Source: JAKLKS01 sp964370855 (GTDB taxonomy: Bacteria; Planctomycetota; JAJSAM01; JAKLKS01). From it: a stretch of DNA of 64,000 nt. This document shows, piece by piece, positions 26,514 through 33,321 of this stretch. The stretch lies in contig CAYJMF010000007.1 in the NCBI GenBank assembly GCA_964370855.1, positions 25,538-89,537 on the forward strand. Direction: 5' to 3'. The position numbers and the translations under genes are program-made. The notes beneath the pieces were generated by a model. It was not told where the DNA came from, searched no databases, and saw only the letters and a program-made list of their open reading frames with translations. Every line of letters starts with the position of its first letter. Position 1 is the stretch's first letter.

Positions 26514-26535
26514 CGGTTCGCTACCCCGCGAACCG
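26514..26535 (-). promoter_or_regulatory. Perfect hairpin upstream of precursor 2
   Basis: CGGTTCGC (26514-26521) and GCGAACCG (26528-26535) are perfect complements around TACCCC. It sits between the cyclase-like gene stop (26626) and precursor 2, so it could be a partial terminator, a processing site or an operator setting the ratio of enzyme to precursor. Confidence 0.45.
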
Positions 26536-26625
26536 TCGCAGACTGGCACTTCTCTATCGGCGACGCGAGGATAAGAGCACAGCCCGTGCCGGTCCGGCAA
26601 GGAGTCCCGGGGAGCATGACCCCGC

Positions 26626-28554
26626 TCAGCCCCGCCCCTCCGCCCGGGCCCCCGCCAGCCAGTCCCCGAGGAGGAGCAGGCGCCCCAGTTCCGGGGCGGC
26701 CCCCGTCTCCCCGCCCTCCCGGAACTCCCGGAGGAGGGCCCGGGCCCGCCCCCCGTCCACCCACCCCTCCGTCGCCCCCAACGCCTCTTCCACCCGCCCC
26801 GTCAACCCCTCCCCCTCGGCCCGCAGCAGTGCCGTCATGAAGGGGGGGTTGAGGTTCACCGGGTCCACGCGGCGGGCCCGGAGAGGTGGAGGGAGCAGGT
26901 CCTCCAACCCGCGCCGCAGCAGGGACTTGCGCCATCCCCCCTGGACCTTCTCCTCGTAGTCCACGCGGACCGTGAACTCCGCGAGGCGCCGGTCCGCGAA
27001 GGGGTGCCGGGCCTCCACCCCGCAGGCCGCCGCCCCCCGGCCGTAGCGCTCCACGGCGGGGCCGAGGAGGAGGGTCCCCGCCCGCCGCACCGCGTGGGCG
27101 CGGGCGGCGGCCCCCCCGACGCCCCCCTCCCCGGCCATGGCCGCGAGGACCCCGGCCACCCGCCCCCGGAGGTCGACCCGCCGGGCGAGGTCCCGGTCCA
27201 CCAGGGTCCCGTCCATGGCCTCCCCCGGCCCGTCCACCCCCCGGAGCCGCCGCCAGACGGCCTTGAGGGAGGGGGGCGCCGCTCGTCTCAAAATGAGACG
27301 GGCGTACAGTCCGAGGGGGGAGGTCCCGTAGAACCGGCCGAACCCCCGGGCGAGGGACCAGGCGAGCCCGAAGCGCCCCTCGGCGGCGGCGTGGTCCATG
27401 CACTCCTCGTTGAGGGAGACCGCGAGGTCCCCGTCCACGCCGTCGAGGAGGATCCGCACTCCCGACTCCCGGGCGAGCAGGAACATGAGGAGCGGCACCG
27501 GCAGGATGCCCGCCTCGAAGGGCTCCTCGAACTCCCCGGAGAGCCGGCGGATCCCGGGGAGGAACCGGGTCGCCTCCGTCTCCCGCAGCAGTCGCGGCGC
27601 GAGATCCCCGCCCGCCAGCACCGCCCGGAGGAAGGGGGCCTCGCAGCAGGCGGCCTCGTCGTCGGAGACGCAGGAGAAGGTCCGAAGCGGCGCGCCTCCA
27701 ACCCCCCGCAGGATCGCCCGCGCCGCCACCACGATGGAGCCGGAGTCGAGCCCCCCCGACAGCATCGACCCCGCGGCGGGGACCGCGCGGAGGCGACCCT
27801 TCACCGCCCGGAAGAACCGCTCCCGGAACCCCTCCAGCGCCTCCGCTCCCCGCACCCCGGGGAGGGCGGCGGCCGCCGCCCCGAGGTCCCAGTACTTCCG
27901 CTCCCGCCGCCCCCCGGACCCCACCACCATCAGGTGGGCCGCCGGCAGGCGGTGGATCCCCTCCCACATCGACTCCCCGGGATCGCCGAACTCCCGCACG
28001 TCCACCAGGGCGTCGGCGATGCGGGCCTCCCGCAGACGCGGCGCCACGGGGCCGAGCCGCAGCAGGGCCCGCGCCGAGGAGGCCGCCGCGAACACCCCCC
28101 CGGCCTCGAGCCAGTAGAGGGGGCGGCTCCCGTAGGCGTCCCGCGCGAGCAGCAGCCGCCCCCGGGGCCCGTCCCAGAGGAGAAGGGTGAAGTCGCCGGC
28201 GACCCGGTCGAGGAACCCCTCCTCCCACTTCCCGTAGGCGCGGAGGAGGAGTTCAGCGTCCCCCCGTCCCGCCCCCTCGGCCGGCGGGATCCCCAGCGCG
28301 TCGAGGAGCTCCTCCCGGTCGTCGAGGCGCACGTCGGCGGCCACGGCGAGGTCCGCGGAGGGATGCCGGAAGAACCCGTGGGTCCCGGAGGGGTCGGGGG
28401 TGGCGATGAAGGCCCCGTGGGCGAGTCCGACGGGGCCGGAGAGGAAGGTGGAAGCGCCGTCGGGGCCGAGGACCGCCATGGCGGCCAGCACCCGCCGGAG
28501 ATCCTCCTCGCGGGGCGGGTTCCCGGCTCCGAGGACGACTAGAAGGGCGGCCAC
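26626..28554 (-). CDS. Asparagine-synthetase homologue (lasso-cyclase-like)
   Basis: 642 aa from GTG 28554 (- strand), with GGAGAGG about 9 bp upstream; the frame is open much further upstream but that part lacks protein-like sequence. The N-terminal glutaminase-like domain (about 1-210) starts VAALLVV and lacks the catalytic Cys at position 2, so it should not hydrolyse glutamine. This is also true of lasso cyclases. The synthetase domain has the ATP-pyrophosphatase loop SGGLDS at 266-271 and DGVDGD further on. Lasso cyclases adenylate the Glu/Asp side chain and close the ring. Because two precursor genes follow on the same strand, cyclase is favoured over asparagine synthesis, though Asn-synthetase homologues also occur in polysaccharide loci. 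Confidence 0.72.
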   Translation of the reverse strand: MAALLVVLGAGNPPREEDLRRVLAAMAVLGPDGASTFLSGPVGLAHGAFIATPDPSGTHGFFRHPSADLAVAADVRLDDREELLDALGIPPAEGAGRGDAELLLRAYGKWEEGFLDRVAGDFTLLLWDGPRGRLLLARDAYGSRPLYWLEAGGVFAAASSARALLRLGPVAPRLREARIADALVDVREFGDPGESMWEGIHRLPAAHLMVVGSGGRRERKYWDLGAAAAALPGVRGAEALEGFRERFFRAVKGRLRAVPAAGSMLSGGLDSGSIVVAARAILRGVGGAPLRTFSCVSDDEAACCEAPFLRAVLAGGDLAPRLLRETEATRFLPGIRRLSGEFEEPFEAGILPVPLLMFLLARESGVRILLDGVDGDLAVSLNEECMDHAAAEGRFGLAWSLARGFGRFYGTSPLGLYARLILRRAAPPSLKAVWRRLRGVDGPGEAMDGTLVDRDLARRVDLRGRVAGVLAAMAGEGGVGGAAARAHAVRRAGTLLLGPAVERYGRGAAACGVEARHPFADRRLAEFTVRVDYEEKVQGGWRKSLLRRGLEDLLPPPLRARRVDPVNLNPPFMTALLRAEGEGLTGRVEEALGATEGWVDGGRARALLREFREGGETGAAPELGRLLLLGDWLAGARAEGRG

Positions 28555-28587
28555 GCTGGATGACCTCTCCGAGTGATACGGTTCGGG

Positions 28588-28609
28588 GGGGAGCCCTGAC
28601 GGGCTCCCC
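28588..28609. promoter_or_regulatory. Perfect 9-bp hairpin in the divergent intergenic region
   Basis: GGGGAGCCC, TGAC loop, GGGCTCCCC. It lies between the start of the - strand cyclase-like gene (28554) and the + strand small membrane gene (28630). There is no T-tract. It may be an operator or an RNA structure in one of the two leaders. Confidence 0.4.
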
Positions 28610-28629
28610 ATGGGGGAGCGGGGGGTCCT

Positions 28630-28869
28630 GTGAACTTCAGGGTACGGGCAGGGGCGGCGGGCTCCCACGTCGAAAGCGCCGGGGAGGGGGGCGGGGAGGC
28701 CTGGGGTCAGGGGCTTCGGGCTCCCGGGGGCGCGGCCTCCGCGGCGCGCCGGGCGGCGTTCCTTTTCTCCTGGTATGCCCTCGTCTTCGCGCTCACCTGG
28801 GGCGCACTGGCGGTGCTGGACGTCGGGCAGGACTGGGCCGCCTGGATGGCGGAGCAGGTCTCCCGGTAG
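28630..28869 (+). CDS. Small single-TM protein, paralogue of 29002
   Basis: 79 aa from GTG 28630, preceded by GGGGGAGCGGGGGG. The N-terminal 45 residues are Gly/Ala/Arg-rich and look disordered. A membrane segment follows (FLFSWYALVFALTWGALAVL), then a short tail with Asp and Trp. The motif LTWGxLAVLD is shared with the next small gene. Function unknown. I do not recognise the family. Confidence 0.45.
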   Translation: MNFRVRAGAAGSHVESAGEGGGEAWGQGLRAPGGAASAARRAAFLFSWYALVFALTWGALAVLDVGQDWAAWMAEQVSR

Positions 28870-29001
28870 CACCGCTCCTCGCGGGGAGGGGGGAGAGGGG
28901 GCGGGGCGCACTCCGGGATTCGGGGAATTCCTGTCGGGTTCCCGGCCGGGACTCCGAATCCAGAGGCAGGGGCCGGTGGATTCACGGCCCGGGGAGGGGC
29001 C

Positions 29002-29169
29002 GTGGGGGAGGCGAGAGGGGAGGGGAGGCGGGGGAGGAGGCCCCGGTCCCGGGGGCTCCCGGCCCGGGCGGGGTGGGTCCGTTCCCTCGCCCTGTTCCTC
29101 GCCTGGCTCGTCCTCGCCATGGGCCTCACCTGGGGGGTCCTGGCGGTCCTGGATGCCTGGATCTCGTGA
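29002..29169 (+). CDS. Small single-TM protein, paralogue of 28630
   Basis: 55 aa from GTG 29002 with GGGGAGGGG just upstream. A basic N-terminus (GEGRRGRRPRSRG) is followed by a membrane segment (SLALFLAWLVLAMGLTWGVL) and ends VLDAWIS. The LTWGxLAVLD match with the preceding gene, in the same orientation 130 bp away, argues that both are real and came from a duplication. Function unknown; they may belong to the neighbouring peptide cluster or be unrelated. Confidence 0.45.
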   Translation: MGEARGEGRRGRRPRSRGLPARAGWVRSLALFLAWLVLAMGLTWGVLAVLDAWIS

Positions 29170-29193
29170 GAGGATGCGAGCCGGTCCCCCCGG

Positions 29194-29279
29194 TGGGCGA
29201 GGTGGGAGTCGAACCCACAGCGGGCCCGAGGGCCCCGAGGTTTTTAAAACCTCTGCGTCTGCCGTTCCGCCACTCGCCC
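29194..29279 (-). tRNA. tRNA-Leu (anticodon UAA)
   Basis: 86 nt on the - strand. The acceptor stem GGGCGAG pairs with CTCGCCC; the anticodon loop TTTAAAA holds TAA. A long variable arm (GGGGCCCTCGGGCCC) is typical of tRNA-Leu, and the T arm contains GGTTCGACTCC. The discriminator base is A and the CCA end is not encoded (CCG follows). Confidence 0.95.
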
Positions 29280-29350
29280 CGAGGAAGAGACTCAGCCGCC
29301 TAATCGGTCGGCAGAGGGAAGGGCGGCGACCAGGGAAGCCATGGGCGAAC

Positions 29351-29387
29351 ATCCTACCCCGGCCCCCCCAAGGGGGCCGGGTAGGAT
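29351..29387. promoter_or_regulatory. Long intergenic hairpin
   Basis: ATCCTACCC and GGCCCCC pair with GGGGGCC and GGGTAGGAT (16 bp with one bulged C, loop CCAA). It lies upstream of both the tRNA-Leu (- strand) and the NUDIX gene (+ strand), so a terminator role is unlikely for either; it may be a repetitive element. Confidence 0.4.
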
Positions 29388-29473
29388 CCCGGCTCAGGGA
29401 TCCCTGTCCCCGGCCGATGGTAGAAGTATCAGGCCCCGATACGCTCCAGGGGTCGACCCGGGAGGTGCGCCGC

Positions 29474-29872
29474 ATGGCTCGAGCCAGGGAGGGGGACGCC
29501 GCCTTCGTCGTCATCGTCAGCCGCGCCCGCCGGGTCCTCCTCGTCCAGAAGTGGGACGGGACCTGGGGGCTCCCCGGGGGCCGCGTCGAGAAGGGGGAGA
29601 CCCCCCGTCGTGCGCTCCGGCGCGAGGTGAAGGAGGAGACCGGACTCCGCATGCGGGACGCCGAACTGGTCCTCGAGAAGGACCGGGCCGGCCGGCGCGA
29701 ATTCGTCTACGCGGCGCCGAAGCGGGACGTCAGGGGGAGCCTCTCCGGGAAGACGAAGGAGATCCTCCAGCAGAAGTGGGTGCGGCCGGGGCGGGCGAAG
29801 CGGATGCTCACCAACGGCAACGTGCTGCGGCTGGAGAAGGCCTACCCGAAGGCGCTCAGGCTCCTCGGCTAG
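29474..29872 (+). CDS. NUDIX hydrolase
   Basis: 132 aa, ATG 29474 with GGGAGGTG upstream. The NUDIX box is complete: GRVEKGETPRRALRREVKEE followed by TGL. The N-terminal AFVVIVSRARRVLLVQKWDG and WGLPGG are typical. These enzymes hydrolyse nucleoside-diphosphate-linked substrates, for example for nucleotide-pool cleaning; the substrate is not predictable. It sits alone between the tRNA-Leu and the second MBOAT gene. Confidence 0.85.
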   Translation: MARAREGDAAFVVIVSRARRVLLVQKWDGTWGLPGGRVEKGETPRRALRREVKEETGLRMRDAELVLEKDRAGRREFVYAAPKRDVRGSLSGKTKEILQQKWVRPGRAKRMLTNGNVLRLEKAYPKALRLLG

Positions 29873-29923
29873 GTCCCCGGGCGAAGGCGTGCATCCCCCC
29901 GGAACGCGCGGAGCCGGCTAGCG

Positions 29924-31384
29924 GTGCTGTTCAACTCCTGGACGTTCCTCCTCCTCTTCTTCCCCCTCGTCCTGGTCCTGGCCAGGCTCACCGGGAACTG
30001 GACCGCGAGGAAGTCCCTCCTCCTCGTCTCCAGCTACGTGTTCTATGCGGCCTGGAATCCACCCTTCGTCCTGCTCCTGTGGTTCTCCACCGTCCTCGAC
30101 TGGATCGTGGCGCGCTTCCTGCACGGGACCCGGTCCCCGGGCCGCCGGAAGGCGTGGCTGGTCCTCAGCGTCGTCGTGAACCTCGGGATGCTGTCCTGGT
30201 TCAAGTACGGCGCCTTCCTGGTCGAGAACCTCAACGCCCTGGCCGCGGGGGTGGGCGCCTCATGGAGGTGGGATTCCTGGAGCGTCGTCCTGCCCGTGGG
30301 CATCTCCTTCTACACGTTCCAGACGCTCTCCTACACCATCGACGTCTACCGGGGGACCCTCAAGCCGGCCTCGTCGTTCCTCGACTACGCGCTGTTCGTG
30401 ACCTTCTTCCCCCAGCTCGTGGCCGGTCCCATCGTCCGGGCCTCCGACTTCCTCCCCCGGTGCCGGGAACCGAAATCGGGAAGCGCGGGGCAGGTCGGAT
30501 GGGGGCTGTGCCTGCTCGTGATCGGCCTCTTCGCGAAGGTGGTGCTCGCGGACACCATGGCGGCTCCGACCGTCGAGTCGGTCTTCGACGGGGAAGCGTC
30601 GCCGGGTTTCCTCGCCGCCTGGGCGGGGACGCTGGCCTTCAGCATGCAGATCTTCTACGACTTTTCCGGTTACTCCCTGTGCGCGGTCGGTGCGGGCCTC
30701 TGCCTCGGGTTCGACCTCCCCGACAACTTCCGGTACCCGTATGCCGCCAGGGGATTCTCCGACTTCTGGAACCGGTGGCACATCAGCCTCTCGACCTGGC
30801 TCCGGGACTACCTCTACCTTCCCCTCGGGGGAAATCGCGGGGGGCCCGGCCGGACCACCCTCAACCTCATGACGACCATGCTCCTCGGCGGGCTGTGGCA
30901 CGGCGCCTCGTGGATGTTCGTGATCTGGGGAGCCCTTCACGGGCTCTACATCGTCCTGGAGCGGCGGCTCCGCGGGGGGAGCCTCCACCGCTGGCCCTTC
31001 TGGGAGAGCACGGCGGGCCGGCTCGTCCTGACCCTGTCCACGTTCCTCCTGGTCTGCATCGCCTGGGTCTTCTTCCGGGCGCGGGACGTCCCTTCGGCCA
31101 TGGCGCTCCTCGGGGCGATGCTGGACCCCGGGGCGGCGGTGGAGGCGGCCGCCGGCGTCCTCGCGGGGCGGCCTCCGTGGTCCGCCGGGGAGTGCCTGGT
31201 CATCGGACTCCTGACGGCGGGGACCCTGGTGCTCCACGCACGCCTCCGGGACTCGAGCCTGGAGGCCCTCTTCTCCAGGATGGCATCCTGGGCGCGCCCG
31301 GTCGTCCTCGGAGTGATGGCATTCATGGTCTTCGTCGCCATGGGGGGGGGGAATGACCGGTCCTTCATCTACTTCCAGTTCTGA
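29924..31384 (+). CDS. MBOAT-family O-acyltransferase, second copy
   Basis: 486 aa from GTG 29924, starting LLFNSWTFLLLFFPLVL. Motifs match the first MBOAT: LPVGISFYTFQTLSYTID, FVTFFPQLVAGPIV, FYDFSGYSLCAVGA, FWNRWHISLSTWLRDY, LWHGASW (His 326) and ALHG (His 339). It is about 40-50% similar by eye to the 22803 gene and very GC-rich, so it is an older paralogue rather than a recent copy. The next gene overlaps its 3' end by 32 bp and is its likely periplasmic partner. Likely role: O-acylation of a surface glycan. Confidence 0.87.
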   Translation: MLFNSWTFLLLFFPLVLVLARLTGNWTARKSLLLVSSYVFYAAWNPPFVLLLWFSTVLDWIVARFLHGTRSPGRRKAWLVLSVVVNLGMLSWFKYGAFLVENLNALAAGVGASWRWDSWSVVLPVGISFYTFQTLSYTIDVYRGTLKPASSFLDYALFVTFFPQLVAGPIVRASDFLPRCREPKSGSAGQVGWGLCLLVIGLFAKVVLADTMAAPTVESVFDGEASPGFLAAWAGTLAFSMQIFYDFSGYSLCAVGAGLCLGFDLPDNFRYPYAARGFSDFWNRWHISLSTWLRDYLYLPLGGNRGGPGRTTLNLMTTMLLGGLWHGASWMFVIWGALHGLYIVLERRLRGGSLHRWPFWESTAGRLVLTLSTFLLVCIAWVFFRARDVPSAMALLGAMLDPGAAVEAAAGVLAGRPPWSAGECLVIGLLTAGTLVLHARLRDSSLEALFSRMASWARPVVLGVMAFMVFVAMGGGNDRSFIYFQF

Positions 31385-32414
31385 GGGGAGGATCCCCGAC
31401 CTCCCGTTCGCGCGCCTCTGCGCCTTCACCACGGCCGTCTTCCTCGTCCTCCTCGGAGCGGCGGAAGGGGCCTTCCGGGGGGCGGGGCACCGGCCCTCGG
31501 TGGCGGACACTCCGACGCTGTGGGCCATCCGGAGGTCCGAGGTCTACGCCGCGGACGGCAGGAGGAGCCTCGTCATCGTCGGCTCCTCCCGATCCCAGCT
31601 GGGAATCGTGCCCGGCGCCATCGAGGAGGCGGTCCCCGGCGTCCGGGTGACCCACCTCGCCATCGACGGGCGCCCTTCCTGGGTCGTTCTCGACGACCTC
31701 TGCCGGGATCCGCGGTTCGACGGGATCATCCTGTGGGACACCTTCGGCCTGGGACTGGGACCCGGCGAAAAGGGGAGGCACGGGAGACAGCGGGAGTTCC
31801 TCGATGCGTTCCATGCCGGGAACCGTTTCGGGGGGGGAATCGACCGGGATCTCAACGGCCGCGCATCGAGCCTCCTCCAGGGGAGTCTCTCGGTGCTGTC
31901 GCCCCTCATGGATGGCCGACGCCGGGTCCTCCTCTGGTCCCTCCTCTCCAGGCCCACGTACCACGCCATGGACGGGCGGAGGCACCGCTCGGCGGGCTAC
32001 ATGGACCGCATGACGCCGGTGGAGCTCCGGCAACACCGCGAGGAGAGGACCAGGCGCCGGGCGATGGACCGCACCCGCCTCGATCCACGGGAGTACCCCG
32101 GCCTCCTGTCGGAGTTCCTCACGCCGCTCCGGGACTCCCTCGTCTCCCGGGGAGGGGCCCTGGTCCTCCTGCGGATGCCGACGACCGGTGACCACCTCGG
32201 GATGGACGACGAGGATGCCCCGCGGCGGGAGTTCTGGGACCGGATCGAGCCCCTGACGGGCATCCCCGCGATCCACTTCCAGGACGACCCCGGCCTTGCC
32301 GGATTCGACTGCCCCGACGGTTCCCACCTGGATGCGCGGGATGCCCCCGTCTTCTCGCGACGCCTCGCGGAGGTGCTGAAGGAACGGCTGCCGGCCGATG
32401 TCCTCCCTCGCTGA
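31353..32414 (+). CDS. Membrane-anchored SGNH-like partner of the second MBOAT
   Basis: 353 aa, starting within the MBOAT 3' end. One N-terminal membrane segment (LCAFTTAVFLVLLGAAEGAF) is followed by LVIVGSSRSQLGIVP (SGNH block I-like, GSSRS) and, near the C-terminus, DCPDGSHLDARDAPVF (D-x-S-H, block V-like). The layout equals the partner of the first MBOAT, but sequence similarity is low. It probably transfers acyl groups to glycan in the periplasm. Confidence 0.68.
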   Translation: MTGPSSTSSSEGRIPDLPFARLCAFTTAVFLVLLGAAEGAFRGAGHRPSVADTPTLWAIRRSEVYAADGRRSLVIVGSSRSQLGIVPGAIEEAVPGVRVTHLAIDGRPSWVVLDDLCRDPRFDGIILWDTFGLGLGPGEKGRHGRQREFLDAFHAGNRFGGGIDRDLNGRASSLLQGSLSVLSPLMDGRRRVLLWSLLSRPTYHAMDGRRHRSAGYMDRMTPVELRQHREERTRRRAMDRTRLDPREYPGLLSEFLTPLRDSLVSRGGALVLLRMPTTGDHLGMDDEDAPRREFWDRIEPLTGIPAIHFQDDPGLAGFDCPDGSHLDARDAPVFSRRLAEVLKERLPADVLPR

Positions 32415-32456
32415 GGAGGGGGGGCGGCGGGAGGGGACCGGCCGGCGCGCGTTCGA

Positions 32457-33278
32457 CTACGGAGGCCCCTCGCGCCCCCTCCACTCCCTCTGCACCCTCC
32501 CCTCCATCCCCCCGGCCACGGTGAGGACCTCGCCGGTGACGTGCCGCGCGGCGGGGGAGGCGAGCCAGCAGACGGCGGACGCGACGTCCTCGGGGAGGGC
32601 GAGCCTCTCCAGCGCCGCGGTGCGGAGCGCCCTCTCCGCGGCGCCGGGGCGGGCGAGTTCCGACCGGGTCATCTCCGAGACGGTCCAGCCCGGCTCCACG
32701 AGGTTGACCCGGGCCGCGGGGTCCAGCGCCACGATCTCGTTCTTGAGGGTGAGGTTGAGGCCGCGGAGCGCGCTCTTGGCCGCGGCGTACTCCCCGTGGC
32801 CCCGCTCCCCGAACCGCCCCGCGGTGGAGCCGACGAGGACCACGGCGGCCCCCTCCCCGTCCCCCCGGGGGCCGGTGCGCTCGAGCGAGCGGAGGAAGGC
32901 GCGCACGGTCCAGAGCACGCCGAGGAGGTCCACCTCGACGACCTCCCGGATCCGGGCGGCGTCCATGCGGTGGAGGGGGGTCTCCTCCGGGGGCCAGATG
33001 CCGGCGTTGGGGACGCAGACGTCGAGGCGGCCGAAGCGGGCCTCGGCGGCGGCCACGACACCGTCCAGCGCCCCCTCGTCCCGGACGTCCCCCCCGAGGA
33101 CCAGCGCCCGGTCGTACCAGGGGCGGGCGTCCACGAAGGCCCGCAGGTCCGCGGCGCGGCCGCCGGCCTGGAGGACGAGGTACGCCCCCTCCGCGGCGAA
33201 GGCGTCGGCCAGGGCCCGCCCGATGGTGCCGGAGGCGCCGGTCACCCAGACGACGCGGTCGGCGAGGCCAAGGAGCAC
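32457..33278 (-). CDS. Short-chain dehydrogenase/reductase
   Basis: 273 aa from GTG 33278. The cofactor loop is VTGASGTIGRALAD, followed by NAGI, catalytic Ser in VLVGSTAGRF and YAAAK (Y-x3-K). The C-terminal LPEDVASAVCWLASPAARHV and TGEVLTVAGGM are typical of the FabG-like classical SDR class. The substrate is unknown. It is convergent with the preceding SGNH gene and ends 42 bp after it. Confidence 0.85.
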   Translation of the reverse strand: MLLGLADRVVWVTGASGTIGRALADAFAAEGAYLVLQAGGRAADLRAFVDARPWYDRALVLGGDVRDEGALDGVVAAAEARFGRLDVCVPNAGIWPPEETPLHRMDAARIREVVEVDLLGVLWTVRAFLRSLERTGPRGDGEGAAVVLVGSTAGRFGERGHGEYAAAKSALRGLNLTLKNEIVALDPAARVNLVEPGWTVSEMTRSELARPGAAERALRTAALERLALPEDVASAVCWLASPAARHVTGEVLTVAGGMEGRVQREWRGREGPP

Positions 33279-33321
33279 GTGAGGAGTGTAAGGGAAACGG
33301 ACCTCCCCCCCTCGACTCCCG

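Larger units (their letters stand above)
26019..26570. repeat. Tandem duplication, 279-bp period, carrying the precursor genes
   Basis: Stop codons (26019 and 26298), leader blocks and upstream hairpins recur with a 279-bp offset. The copies run from about 26019 to 26285 and from 26298 to 26570. Each unit holds one precursor gene plus its upstream region. The best conserved part is the leader segment; the core tail and the start of the leader are the most diverged. Confidence 0.85.

Noticed and set aside
26019..26570. CRISPR-like array from the repeated sequence
   Set aside because: There are only two long units with a 279-bp period, each containing a coding frame; there are no short repeats with regular spacers. 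No CRISPR array is seen anywhere in the window.
29351..29387. Intrinsic terminator for the tRNA-Leu
   Set aside because: The hairpin is upstream of the tRNA on its strand and has no T-tract in either direction.
26626..29652. Very long - strand open frame (over 1000 codons) upstream of and through the asparagine-synthetase homologue
   Set aside because: Only the part after GTG 28554 has protein-like sequence and a ribosome-binding site. The extension crosses the tRNA-Leu and the opposite-strand small genes and is Pro/Arg/Gly-rich, as expected of GC-rich antisense sequence.
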